The notes beneath the pieces are model-generated. The model was not told the origin of the DNA. It did not search any database and was given only the letters and a program-made list of their open reading frames with translations. The position numbers and the translations under genes are program-made. Shown here piece by piece: positions 26,791 through 39,519 of a stretch of DNA of 64,000 bases. Origin of the DNA: Dirofilaria immitis (lineage: Eukaryota; Nematoda; Chromadorea; Rhabditida; Onchocercidae); the NCBI GenBank assembly GCA_024305405.1, contig JAKNDB010000088.1, positions 1,940,001 through 2,004,000 on the forward strand, written 5' to 3'. The first letter of the stretch is position 1, and every line of letters begins with the position of its first letter.

Positions 26791-27971
26791 CTATAGCAAA
26801 AATTATAAATATTTAATAATTAAAATTTAAATTCTACAATTTAATTATAAAAATTCAAATAAGCAATTTAACTATAAAAATTTAAATTGCTAATTTAATT
26901 ATGCAAAATTCGAATTTATTTTCTGAAAAATCAAAGAAAAGAATGATCAAAAAAATTGCAAAATATAGTTGACAAGACATATCATTGACAAGATATATCA
27001 AAGAATCATGTGTTAGTAAAGGACTATGAAGGCGATATTTTCAAAAAAAAAAAAGAGAGAAAAACTTAACAGATCTCTTGAGAATATAAGCAAAACTTTT
27101 AAAAAATAGTATAAAAGTGAATTCTTTTTGAAAATCATCGATCAAAAAAAGACTTTATTAACACTATTATCAGTGATGATGCTATGTCAAAACACACTCA
27201 TTGATATCAACTTCTGTCATAATTCTTTGTTGTTTTTCTCTTGTTTTCCTCAGAATCGTCACCAGACCTATCACAGTTTATTGAAATAATTAAAATTAAT
27301 AATATATGGTTGCATTATGTCTTGTATATATAGTATGGGGAATATATTAAAATTTGCATATTAAATAATCTCATAACATAATTGAAATGAATCGATGATA
27401 TTACTAGATCTTCTAACAACAATAAATGCATTTATAAACTTATCCCAATTCTGGTAAATATTTATATCTCTAATTCTATTTATGAAGAAAAAAAGTGTCG
27501 CAACACTTGTCCAATAATTTATTTTATACATTAGTCAAATAATATGGAAAAATTCAAATACAATAGAAAAAATTGTACTTCATAAGAACATATTACGCAA
27601 TATATTATAACTACATGTCAACGACAAAACTAATTATTCAAACAAAACTCTTCAAATCCATAAAGGTTTTGTTAATAATATTTTAGAATACATTCGCATA
27701 GTCACTACAGTTATGTTATCTCTTTAAAAAATTTGCAAGATTTTCAAAATAATTTCTTTCGATAAATTAATCGTTTTTAAATTAAGAAACAGAACAGCTC
27801 GAACTTCGCATATCGTAATCCCACAATAATCATAATTATGGGAATGATTGCAATATCATATTCATATTTTAGATTTTTAATTTTGTTTTTGGATGAAATT
27901 ATACTTATATTCAACTCAAAATGAGGTAGCAAATTTGCCCTACAAATTAATTAGATAAACAAATTTTTCGG
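26791..27971. other. intergenic or 5' region of the pseudokinase gene
   Basis: The first pseudokinase exon begins mid-codon at 26790, so an upstream exon should be here. A minus-strand charged stretch at about 27210-27285 (SGDDSEENKRKTTKNYDR) is open, but its phase does not match. Confidence 0.45.
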
Positions 27972-29182
27972 TCAGTTATGTTCTTCGCCAGAAGCATGAG
28001 AAGCATGCTTTTTGCGATACTTGTATTTTAAACGATGTTCTTCGGGTACCAGCATAACATACAGTGAGCAAACAACCGTTAAAGCAGCAATTCCCAAGCT
28101 CAAACGATATAGCACCTCCAAATGCACTCCATACGGTGATCGTTTAAAAAATGGATCTGTTTTCGGTGTCTATAATTAGTTAAGTATTAAATAAAGCAAA
28201 TGTAAGTCAAGTAAAATCTTTTGCCATTGAAAACACAGATATAAAAAAAAGATATAGAGACGCAAATATCAAATCCTTTCATGATTTTATTGTATTATTG
28301 ATACTTCAATTGAAATGAATTATTAAGATCATTATCAATTATTACTTTCAAGTAAATTAGAATTATTAAACTATTAAAAGTCTTATCTTCGAAAAAACTA
28401 ATTTTCCAATTTCCCTACGAAAGACAATGAAATTTTTTAAGAAAAAAGGTACTTTTTAATGAATAAGAGATAAATTTGCTTAAGGAAGACAAATACGAAC
28501 CATTTTATCATGGAGTTCATATGCTTTTTTCGATTTTTGCCAAAAGAAATAATCTTGGCTTATTGTACCTATCGTCCCACAAACCAGCACTGGCATATTC
28601 GTTTAATTTACGAAACATCTCATATTTGTCCCTGAAAAAGAATAAGAAAAAAACTTTGAAATGAAAATATCGCTCTTCAAGGATAAATAATTCTTTTACT
28701 TTTTGAAAACTATAATCATTTATATGTCAAGAAATATGCAGCAATCCTCTCCATAAAAAAAAGTATATCGTAAATATTAAAATCAGACAAAGTTTAGCAA
28801 AAGTTGATGATTCGGCATCTTGCCTAAGAATACAAATGTGCAAAAATTCATACAATGCTATGATTGATTGAATCAATACTAAAGACCATAATAAAAAAAC
28901 TATAAAAATAAGCAATTGAAGGTTCATTATTTTGAAAAAAAAGAGGAGAAAGAAAATGATATATATTTGATAATGGAAATCAAGACTGAAAATAATTGAT
29001 ATTATTCTTCAGAGTTAAAAAGTCCTTTAATGATTTCAGTACACGCAAGAGTTATCTTATAATAATAAAATTCAAAAATGAAAAACTTACTCTTTCGGTG
29101 GTCCTGTTTGAATTGTTTGACAACAAGCATTAGGCAACTTAAAAACTACAATAAGTCGAGACGAAACAAGTGCTAGTCGCAT
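27972..29182 (-). CDS. small single-span membrane protein, possibly mitochondrial
   Basis: Unrecognised. Exons 29091-29182 (start ATG, MRLALVSSRLIVVFKLPNAC, basic and hydrophobic like a mitochondrial presequence), 28569-28631 (DKYEMFRKLNEYASAGLWDD) and 27972-28169 (PFFKRSPYGVHLEVLYRLSL, then a hydrophobic span ending VVCSLYVMLVP, then the Lys/His-rich tail KYKYRKKHASHASGEEHN and stop). The last two exons do not join in phase: the second leaves two bases and the third wants none. So there is either a lost base or an undetected exon between them. Size, presequence and one span followed by a basic tail would suit an accessory subunit of a respiratory complex. That is inference only. Confidence 0.6.
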
Positions 29183-30045
29183 TGAATACTACTAAAATAA
29201 AAGTTTAATTATAAACATTTACTTTTCCTAATAGAATGATGAAAGTTGAAAAGCAATATTTACACAGCCTTGATCCAAAACATATGCAACGTAAAAACAA
29301 TGCATGAAGTATGAATGTATATACGTATTGTTCAGCTTCATAAAAATTCTAGAGAATAATTTTAAAATATTTTTACCGTTCTTTTTCTTCCAATCCAAAC
29401 ATTACCAAAATATGAAAAATGTTGAGACAGTAAGATACCGTTATTTCTCATAAATTAATCATTTAATAAACAATGATTTTTATTTCATACACAAACAATG
29501 ACAGCATTTATAGAACACTAAAGTAAAGTAAGAATCATTCACAATTCACAAAGATTAATTCACGACAAAATAGATCGGAAGTACCCGTTTGAAACAAGAC
29601 TAACAAAACAATGATCAATATGCATTACATAACACATAACTTCTGCAAGAAATAAAGCTGAAGAAATTTTATGAAAAATAACATTTTTACGTAAAAACTG
29701 CTAACGCACTGCCATAAGATACATGTAACGATAGCAAAAGACAAATTTATTTTTCGGATTGACTTAGTTTATGCCGCAAAATGGTAGAACTTTTAAATAA
29801 TTCCTGAAAATAACTCATATTTATTATTAAAATTATAAAAATTTCTATTTTTTCTAAGTCATAAAAAATTAAAAATTTCTAAGTCATAAAATTAATTTCT
29901 CAGGAACATCTTAAATATCGAAATAACTATCCTATATACCAATTGGAGAAAATTTTATATCATATGTATCACATCCTGTCCTGTCAATTTTAAAACGAAA
30001 ATAAGGACTTAACCTTTTCCATCTCTATAAAATACGCGCAATTAT
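29183..30045. other. intergenic
   Basis: Spacer between the small membrane protein gene and the 3' end of B3GLCT. A+T-rich, nothing recognised. Confidence 0.6.
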
Positions 30046-33000
30046 TCATAACTCAGAATGTACTGGGTGATTAGCTATTTGATCGGACGCTTCATGTAGA
30101 CGTTCCATGTAAACTTTATATGGATCTATATTAATGAACTTATGAAATGATATAGGCCGTATTCGTCTAAGGTACAATTCTGAATAGTCTTCCGGCTGAG
30201 CTTGATGAAAAGCTGCGGAATGAATTATGGGAATATCAAGACGGCGAGCGCACATTCCTGAAAATAACGATAAACTCGCCATTAAATCATCGGAATAAAT
30301 CAAATAAAAAAACTGAAGTATGTGGTTAGATATAGAAGCTGTAGACTTTTTAGAAATCTTCATAATTTCCTACTTCAAAGATCACATTATAGATATCGAA
30401 TATACTATATATAATGGAGAATTACAGATCTAAAGCGATTTTAAAAATAAATCTACAATAAATGCTATGTTGTGACATATTAAATATTAATGCCTTGTAT
30501 GTTTTGTCATATAGCAGTAAGTTCCGAATATTCACATCATATTAAAGTATATTCAGGAATATAGTTATCATCAAAAAATTTGAAACTTCACTTAAAGTTG
30601 ATAAATAATAAAAAAAACACAGTTTGCAGATTAAAGTCTAAATTTTTATAATTAAAAGTATTTACCAATAATCATATCATCAGGCGAATCAATGCTTGGG
30701 CAACTACAAAATTTTGCAATCTTTTCCACGGCCTTTCGTGAAAATATGATCCTGCAATTGGAGCGTTGGATTCATTAATTTAATGAGTACTGATATGTCA
30801 TATATAGCGGAAGATTAAAAAATAAAAACAAGTGAAAACAACTTACCCAGCACCACCAGTTGGATAATCGTATCCTTCACGACCATTTGTATTAAAACCA
30901 TAACCGTATCTTTCACCAATGATTATTTCCTTCTCTACATCATAACACGACAAAAGTTTATAAAGTCTTGAAACACTGCAAACTGACTGATTAAAATTCC
31001 ATACTAATAATGGAAAAACTGCAGACAAAATCCTCTGAATTAAAAGAAAAAATAATTCCATAAACAAAAGCATAAAATAAAGATTGAATGACTTGAGTGG
31101 CATATATTTTAATCACCAGAATCAAAACAAAAAAAAGTAGAGTTCACCTTATCAAAGTATCGTCATCTGCTATTACCAACCATCTCGTTTTCGACATTTC
31201 ACCATTTTTTAAATAATATTCCATTATGGCAAAAGTTTTTCCACAATGTCCTATATTCTTTATCTCAGTTAATTGAAAATTTCAAAAATTTCTTTGTTTC
31301 ATATTCCGAAGCATCTTAGTGACGCAAATTGGCAAAAATGAAATGTCATGGCTAAGACAGAGTTTACTTGAAAAAGACATCTAAAATTTTTTCCTCCTCG
31401 TTATTAATTTTATATTTATAGCATAACAAAAAAAACACAAATGAAACCTAAATTCTCGTTTCTCAAGATTTTAGTAAGATACCTCTTTCCGTATTTTGGA
31501 TATTAAGATTCACAGTTGGTACATAATAATCTTCTATATCGCTAAAATATTCCACAAATTTCGCTGTTTTCGCCCAAGTTCGTTTTACAACTACGATACG
31601 CGTTTTATGAAATTCACTGAAGGTTTTGATCGCAAAGTAAACATCATTGTTGGTTATTTTATTCGTGCACTAAATTTGTGAATCCGATTAACTTGATTTT
31701 AACTGGACATCATAAATATTAATCATGGAAAATGAAAAAGACTTATTTCAAGATATTAAATTTTCTTGTATAATTCAATACCTAATGGAGGATTTTCATA
31801 GGATACTGCCAAACACAATAATATCTACAATTATTTGCTAACAGAATCAAAGCTTGAAATGATGAGTGCCTCGAAATTTTATCAAAGTAGTTGAAGTAAA
31901 ATAGATTAGAAGACAATAAATACAGGATGAATGAAAGTCTTTGAGATAACTGATGAATTGTTGTCCCATAGAATATTGTTCATTCTCTTTTAATTAAATG
32001 ATATCTAATTTTCAAGTGACGCAAATAATTACCTATCTCGTATGAATAGCATATGAAGAAAAATTTAGAAAAACCTGGAAGTCCGGCTGTACATATCGAG
32101 TGATACATTGCGACTCGTGTTCCAGAAGACAGAAAGATAGCGTATTATTCAATCTGATACCACGTTTATCTTTCAATAACCTGGCAAACTACAATCTAGA
32201 TTTCTTCAGTATTTTATCCCATTTTCAAAAATAATCTCCTCGATTTTTATTGCACCGGTTTATATTTCTTAACCATTGATACAATTTGATTAGGTTAAAC
32301 TTGCCAGCGATGCAAAAGAATAAAGAATAACCTCGTGCTTTGCATCGATACTGAAGCCTTCCAGTGTGAAAATATCAGCATTTTGAAGTAGAGCCCATGA
32401 AAGAGCTAGTCCAGCGGCAAAATCAGGATAGAAAAATTGTTCTTCATCCTCGTATTTGAAAAAATGATGAATTATTGTATTTCTACAAAAAAGAAATTAT
32501 TGATTAATTTCAACAAAATAGGAGTGAAGAGAACAACACTACAAAAGAAATCCAAAAAGAAATATATTTTTCCAGATTTAAATATTACTGCAGTTTTTTC
32601 TTGATAATTTCTAAGATATTTTTATAACTAATATACCATTACTTGCATATATACAATAAGCTATCTTCATAAGACTTAATGTTCTTTTTAAAAAATAAGG
32701 TTAAATATTTAAATATAAGAATCGAAGGACTTAACGTTTTATCAGTCAGTCCTCGTCCAATTACATGATTCACGCTCTGGTTGAAGGAATTCAGATATCG
32801 AATCAAAACACTAACATTCACTATCGTATCCGGCTCACAGATTAGTAACCAATCCCATTGCGTTTTCTCATACCTTTGAGATAAGCTGTAATAATTATTA
32901 GCATTTAAAAAGCTTTAATATTATATCTTGTTTTATTTTTTCGAGCAGCAATCCAACCTTTTCAGCATTGGCCAAATTGCCCAGGCTCCAATTAACCCTG

Positions 33001-33795
33001 GAAGATCTTCGTGTGTTTTCAGAACGTCAGCACGCTGAAATCCGTAGGATTCTGATCACGGAATTAACATGACGAGTTTGATTTCGTAACTATAGCAAAA
33101 CAAATTTCTAGCATGGTTATCTGTGATCTTTAGGTATTCTAATTTTTGCAGATTGCTTGCAAAATTAATGAAAATAAATGAAGAAATACGTAGAAGATAG
33201 AACTAAAAAGCATAATCGATTGTTACATATCTGCCGCATAATCGATCGATTTAATTCTCTTTCGCCAAAGTAGAAAAGAAAAGTAAGGAAAGGAAGAGTA
33301 ATCGTGAAAAAGATTCAGTTTCAAAATAAGAAGGAAAGTGAAAACAGATTGAAATAAAAAGTATTACTAAATTAAAAATGTCCTCACCAAATTTGTGTTC
33401 TCCGAAATCTGTTTTTCTAGCGAATTGAATAAAATAGAAGTTTTGCGAGCATCGTAATCAGCATTTTGCGATAAAATCACGAAAAGAATTGAAATTTCAT
33501 GCTCGGTCATCGATGCATCTAATAAAAAAATTTGTAAAATCATTACAAATGTATTTTTATAAAATAATCTATGCTAATGCTCAACCAATTATATTCTAAT
33601 CTAACTATGTATCATAGAGCCATGAATAAATAAGTGAAAAAACAAGTAATCAGTTAAATTAAATCAACAGAATAGTAACTTAGTATAAATTCTAAGCAAT
33701 ATTTGAGGCAAGTTACTTCGATTTTGAATTTCATATGCTGAAACGACCCAAACACAAAACAATGCTAACATATCATTTACGATTGTAGAACTCAT
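30046..33795 (-). CDS. B3GLCT: beta-1,3-glucosyltransferase (B3GLCT)
   Basis: ER-resident CAZy GT31 enzyme that adds glucose beta-1,3 to O-fucose on thrombospondin type-1 repeats, acting after POFUT2. Eleven exons: 33717-33795, 33388-33518, 32958-33034, 32736-32873, 32332-32482, 32075-32188, 31483-31669, 31148-31250, 30847-30975, 30666-30751 and 30046-30257. The frame is intact throughout: 1407 nt, 468 residues, versus 498 in human. It begins with a signal peptide ([12 protein letters not shown] core) and an amino-terminal GT-like half ([29 protein letters not shown]). The catalytic half follows ([41 protein letters not shown] with the DDD metal motif, [52 protein letters not shown]). The last four residues are HSEL, a KDEL-type retrieval signal matching REEL in human. 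Confidence 0.96.
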
Positions 33796-34848
33796 AAAGC
33801 AAACATATTTTTTTATTATCAAGCGATCCAACCCTGAAACTATAATAAAGATGTTCAATCGGGACTTAACAAACAGAATAGCACAAATGCGTCTTGATTT
33901 TAATAAGTGAAACAGCAAAACCTCGACTGACCAAGTTTTTATTGTCGAGAATCGAATGTTTCACTAAGTATTCTATGCAATTAAAAACGACCTTTTTTCA
34001 AGCATAAAAGGATGGAAAAGAATTTTAACCGGATTCCTTCGATCTTGAAAACTTTAATGAGTCATATTTGAATCCTTTTAAGCAGACCATTATTTAGCAT
34101 GCGAAAGCTTTAAAATCCATTTTTGTAGTTATGATTATAAGTAGAATAACAAGGACAAATCCTATAATCAAAAAACGTATCTCCACAGTATTATATTTTA
34201 TAAATTAAGTTAGAAGTAACAAGTCATACGATCGATTCAACTTTATAAAAATTCAGCAGAAATCACAAGATATGAACAGAGTTAGATTAATATCTTTTAA
34301 CGTCCTAGCATTGGAGGAAGGAACTTTGAGGATTAATCTTTTTACATGAAGTAAAACATCTTGCTAAAATTCAGATATAAAAAAATGGTCATTATTAATT
34401 CTAAGAAAGAATGTTTCCGTATGAATAAATGCATTATTGCAAATAATATTAATTGAACATGCGGATAAGTGAAATGTATTTAATTACAATTCAAATGATT
34501 AAAGAATATGCATAAAGAATGGTATTTAGGAAGGTAAGCATACGTTTACAATTTATTTCCGTTTCCACAAATTCATCTATTTAATTAATAAATTTATAAT
34601 TATTTTGCCAGTAAAAACAACCCTGAGTTACATCAAATATTAATTTAATTACATTATATCAAATTTTACTTCATTAAAACAAATCTCAACTAATTAATTA
34701 GTAAAAGTTTAAATTGCTTCACATAAGATGATAAAAGTTACACAATTTTTTTCTAGTTCCAAAACTTTTTAAGATAAATTTTCTGACCTGTCATAAAACT
34801 TGGCAATTTGCATATTTTCAAATTTATTATTTTTGAAAGAAAAAACAA
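33796..34848. other. intergenic upstream of B3GLCT
   Basis: About 1 kb between the RAB5IF stop and the B3GLCT start on the same strand. No gene recognised. Confidence 0.6.
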
Positions 34849-35454
34849 TTAGTTAAAATGTGAAGCAGAATAAACACCTATCCATGATACCATGAACGTT
34901 GCAAACGCAGATCCAAAGCCTTCTTTGCTAATTCCCAAAATCCACCCAGCGAATCTTCGTCAACCTGGAAAGAATATTTTCCAGGTCATATAAAATTTGG
35001 TATAGATTATTCGTTTAATGAAATAGTGTCTTTGAGTAGGAAGGTTTTTCGTTTTTGTTGCGAAAATTCACCACTACTTTTATCATAAATGTTATTTGGT
35101 GGGTGTATTAACAATCGTTTCATAAAAACATCAAGATATGCCTTCCTAAAACGATTATGGGTCAATTAGTCAACAAGAAAGTAAGGCCAGCGAACTGATA
35201 AAGTTAAAGGGAAAATAATTATCTAATTAATAAGATCAAACGTGATAACAAACCTTTTGAAAATTGGTAGCATATAATTGGCCAAGTGTGGTAGAAATTA
35301 CAATGTAAAGAACGATGGCCAAAAAGCCATGTAATGGTATAAATCCCCAGAAAATGCCAATCATAAGCGCTAGAATTTGCCTTCCCCAATATAATACATC
35401 CAGCAATTCATCTTTATCAGGCCAATCACTTCCACTTACCAATGCTTTAGCCAA
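34849..35454 (-). CDS. RAB5IF: RAB5IF / OPTI (C20orf24 family), partial model
   Basis: Small ER membrane protein, known with TMCO1 as part of the multipass translocon GEL complex. Exons 35254-35454 and 34849-34964. Visible family features are SGSDWPDKDELLDVLYWGRQ, the first membrane span (ILALMIGIFWGF), IPLHGFLAI, DEDSLGGFWELAK, and a last span ending SWIGVYSASHFN and stop. The second exon is one base short in the short run at 34924-34926. As written the frame ends early; with one base added, EGFGSAFATFMVSWIG follows as in the family. The first coding exon is unresolved. An ATG exon at 35697-35757 (MSSKKVYSHMLTPKTF, donor GTAATT) is plausible but its phase is off. Confidence 0.88.
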
Positions 35455-35898
35455 CTAAAAATAATGAAAGATATATATAATAATCACAACCTGACAAGAA
35501 TTAACCATATGAGAGTTTAAATAAGAATTAATTTTAAACGAAAGTTTTTTAACCATAGCACTGAATTCATGCATATAAAAGTTGCAAACGTTATAAGATA
35601 TATAAAGATTATCGTAAGATAACTTTTCGATGTAAAAGTTGTGAAATGCAAAAACAAATACGATATTTTAAGAGATCAAAAATTATGAAAAATTACTGTT
35701 TTTTCCAGTGAACGTTTTCGGAGTTAGCATGTGACTGTAAACTTTTTTCGATGACATTATTGTGATTTGTTGTGTCAACTTGTCATATAACCTGAAATTC
35801 TATAAGCTTTACTTGAGGAACAATATATATATCGAAACAATGATAGTATAAACTTATATAAGACAATACTATCATCGATTTATAGCAGGATAAACATT

Positions 35899-36020
35899 TT
35901 GTGATATCCTCGGATGCACTTTCTAAAATTATTCTGCGATACCTTCAGATGCATATTCTAAAACTAAAATTGATTCTATGATATCGTCAGATATACCCTG
36001 CAAAACTAAAACTGTAGCCA
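35899..36020. repeat. ~45-bp degenerate tandem repeat, 3 copies
   Basis: Three drifted copies built on GATATC(C/G)TC(G/A)GAT, then a short spacer and a CTAAAACTAAAA-like end. Confidence 0.65.
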
Positions 36021-36305
36021 TATGATTTACGATATAAAGAAAACTATATGTTCGAAGCATAAGAAAAAAAACATTGACCTTTAAACTTATAGGCTAACTC
36101 TAACAGGTGTATTATATGGAAGATAATTATAGAATTTTCACAGCATTACGAGATTTACAATGATTACATAATACGTCATACACACGCAAATTATCCGTCA
36201 GACTTACGTAAACATTCCTATATACCCCATCCCTACTTAATTCTTTCTAACCCACCATAATTGAATACTCTGTCTTTTCTCTAACAATCTATCCTCTACC
36301 GAAAA

Positions 36306-36656
36306 ATGCAGGTTAGGTGCTTAGTTGCAAAAATTTATAATATTTTGCCATGGGTAATAATAATTTCTCCCTCCTCTCGACTACTGTGGATTAATTTCCC
36401 GAAATATCTTGGTCCATTCCTTGTTTCTTATTTCGATTACTTTTATGCAAAGATTATTCGAGAAATTCATTGGACTTTTACTTTTATCTATCGCGAATTA
36501 ATTTTCCGGGATATAACCAGCCCCTTCTTGTTTCCTATTTCGATTATTTTACGTGCAAATATTATTCGAATATTTTGTTGGATCAGTGATAGTGAAGTTT
36601 TTATGTGTAATGATATGCTATCATTATCAATGATAACTCTTATATTATACTTGTAA
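36306..36656 (+). repeat. ORF made of an imperfect 107-bp duplication
   Basis: ATTAATTTCCCGAAATAT at 36390 recurs as ATTAATTTTCCGGGATAT at 36497. Similarity continues for about 85 bases through CTTGTTTCTTATTTCGATTA and ATTATTCGA. The 116-codon + ORF spanning both copies is Ile/Phe-rich and matches no family I know. Base composition is less A+T-rich than its surroundings. Confidence 0.6.
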
Positions 36657-37268
36657 AGTCTTGATTCAATTTTGCTAATTTAAGATTAGAAAAACAATAA
36701 TGTATTTGAAAAATCAAAAAAAGAATAAGGTGATCAATTTATACAATTTATTGATTTATTTTTTCGTATAATAGAAAGTAATAATTAAATGAATAAAGGA
36801 AGAGAGTATTTGCATATAATAAGTTATCAAGTAATTAAGTAAATATGAAATATGATGAAATTAATTAAATGACATATTTTGAATTTAAAATTGTCAAAAA
36901 AAAAGCTCATAAATAAAATTTCCTTTTTCTTTTGAAAATTTTTTATACTGAAAAATAAAATGCGATTGACAAGTTTACATTGCAGAAGAATTGGCAATCA
37001 AATGATGAAATTTTTTGATAAACGAAATATAATTAATCAAAATAGAAATGACTGATTAAATTTTCTGATGGAAAAAACACAAAGAAAGAATTATATTTCT
37101 ACCAAATAAATCATTTACATTCTCGCACCGACATTATTGAATTTAGTCGAGAGTAGAATCAACATTTTTGGATAAATCAAAATCTTCTATATCATTCTCC
37201 ATCAGAATCACTTTTTAAATATAAACAAACGAGTTCCAAAAATGATTCACGAGTTATTGTTAATACTA

Positions 37269-38709
37269 TCACTGTTTGGAATATTTTCCCGGAATATAAG
37301 CACTTCGACTTCGACGATGTTCTGAGGAATTAATACGTCTGGAACATCTATGATGCCGTGATCGTAGACGTGACCGTGAACGTGACCGTGAACGTGATCG
37401 TGAATATGGTCGTGAAGGATGATGTATCGGGAATTCACGATTGCATAATACGTCATGAAATGGTGGTGCGCTACGAGATCGTGCTACTCGTGCATCCATA
37501 GTTGCTTGACGTGCTAAATTATTTGCCTAAAATTCGGGATGCGCAATTTGTCAGGGTTGAAATGTCTCTTTAATAAAGCCACAGCCTATAGGTATATAAA
37601 AATTTGATAAAATAGCCAACTTTATAGGAATTCGAGAAGCAATTTTTGGCTTTTTTCTGAAAGTATTTACGATAAATAAGAAGCCAAAAATTCCTAATTA
37701 TCATCTAAAAATATAAATGCAATGCACGATGAGTCATCATTATTTAAAGCCAAGTTTAACCTCTTCATTTCCATGCTCTCCTTCATGGCCAAAAACATGC
37801 TCAAATTGTACGCCATTTGGAAATTTACTAGCTAATCGTTTCAATTTAAAATATTCTCGATGAAATCGTCCATTAAACCCATCATTATTCATTGCATAAA
37901 TAAGCGGTAGAAAATCGGTACGTAATATAACATTTTCACCTCTGATAAACAGAAAAAAATCATTTTCATTTGGCCAAATAATTTGGCCAATAGGGCTTTT
38001 TCTTTCATATGATCAAATTAATACGAATTTGTCATATTATTTAACATTGATAATTTCCATAGATAATGATTAGGAGTTAATTTTACTTGTAAAAATTCCA
38101 TTTTCGTAATAATTTCAATGCTGTCCTGGCTGCAATTATCTCAGCCAATCCACTATTATGTTCATGGCCATGAATTGCCTTACTTTTATTTAAAGGATGA
38201 TTGGGACCAAAATAAATGCCAATGCCGGATGCGCAATTCTCGACGCATGAACCATCGGTATAAATCTTGAAAATTTATTTTTTCATTCACTGTATTTATA
38301 AAGGAGGCAATCACAAATATCATTTCTTTTTTCTAAGATCATAATATCACCAGATTTACTGATAAGATGTTTAAATTGAAAATGCTTTAATTATTTGATA
38401 ATGTGTTTGTGTGGCATGGAAATTTACAGTATGCCATTCATCATTTAATTATCAAATTGAAACTTTTCCTGAACTTTTCTCGAAGTTTGACGCTCGAAAT
38501 AAAAAAGAAAACTTACGATAACAGGTGGCAATTTGGTTATATTTGTATCATTATCGGCAGATTCATTGAATTTTGTTGTTCCGGTAGATCCGATAGATCT
38601 GTTAAATTTTTTGTTCCGGCAGATCCAGTAGATTTGTTGAATTTTGCAGTCCCATTGACAATAATATCATTGTCATTGTCAGTGGATGAAGATGTTGTTT
38701 GCGTACTAT
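37269..38709 (-). CDS. RNase H1-like protein with Arg/Ser-rich tail
   Basis: Type 1 ribonuclease H fold, which cleaves RNA in RNA:DNA hybrids. Exons: about 38517-38709 (upper edge uncertain), 38087-38265, 37761-37941 and 37269-37526. The RNase H part reads IYTDGSC (first Asp), GIGIYFGPNHPL, GLAEIIAARTAL (Glu), VILRTDF (Asp) and VFGHEGEHGNEEANNLARQ. The residue normally Asp in GNEEAD is Asn here. After the fold comes an unusual tail of about 70 residues: RSRSAPPFHD, a run of SR dipeptides at minus-strand 37385-37420, and RRSRSAYIPGK. The upstream exon encodes degenerate repeats of the form KFN(K/R/E)S with GS(A/T)GT spacers. Its frame is one base short in the T6 run at 38607-38612. I see no hybrid-binding domain. 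A possible first exon starts at 38994 (MFRSISNFVRQ). The paralogue cannot be assigned. Confidence 0.82.
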
Positions 38710-39519
38710 CTCGAAACGTATGAAGTGTTTAAAGGTCAAAGTTAGTGTTAGTGTTAAATTTCTCAAATCAATTGCATGAATAACGTTTATCTGATGATTA
38801 TCATGTTTGATAATAAAGTTGATCTGAAAATTGTCATGTTTGATCTTCCTCAGAATATTTCACTCATTTCTCTAGCAAAACATTTTTTACTGATATATGC
38901 TGGTACCTTCAAATAATCCATTCCATAACGTAAATATCTCGGGAAAATTCCTACCAGTATTTTGACGTACGAAATTAGATATCGAACGAAACATTTTAGG
39001 TTATTAGTGAGTGGAATAGATAAAAGAAGTTAGAATAATCATTAATTGTAAACAAAATCATTTTTATAAATGAATTATTTATAAATTTGCATATTTTCTT
39101 TGTTTTTTTCTTATCATTTAATGATAGAATTTTTGATAAAATATTTTAATTGTATGAAATGAATCGGAAATGAAACAAAATTGAATTCCAAGAAACTAAA
39201 TTTAAATTAAATTGGATGATCTGAAAAATAGACTGTTAATTTGATCATTCGTTCCACTTTTTTCTTTCTTTTTTATTTTTATTTTTTTTTAATCCTTTAT
39301 CATTTCCGTTTTTTTTCCTTAAAAATAATTTATTGATAAAAAAAAATTGATCAGTTGCGAAATTGATCAAATTACAAAATATTCTTAATCCGAATTTACA
39401 TTTAACAATTCAGTATAAATAAGCGATTATCGATGATGTGAATAATGTCATGGAATTTTCAACATCAACTTGACGAGTTATCATATTGACATAAATTTGA
39501 TATATAAACATACTCTTAA
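38710..39519. other. divergent intergenic region
   Basis: Lies between the minus-strand RNase H-like gene and the + RING gene. A minus-strand ATG at 38994 opens 35 codons and could be the missing RNase H first exon; otherwise A+T-rich spacer. Confidence 0.5.

Larger units (their letters stand above)
35758..37268. other. intergenic with two repeat blocks
   Basis: Between RAB5IF and the RNase H-like gene. It contains the degenerate repeat at about 35899-36020 and a 107-bp duplication inside a 116-codon ORF (36306-36656), both listed separately. The rest is A+T-rich. Confidence 0.6.

Noticed and set aside
28727..28927. 66-codon minus-strand hydrophobic ORF
   Set aside because: Lies in an intron of the small membrane protein gene; A+T-rich DNA often yields Leu/Ile/Phe ORFs of this size.
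37247..37456. Minus-strand ORF with His-Asp/His-Val repeats
   Set aside because: Out-of-frame reading of the SR-dipeptide exon; the SR frame continues the RNase H fold in phase.
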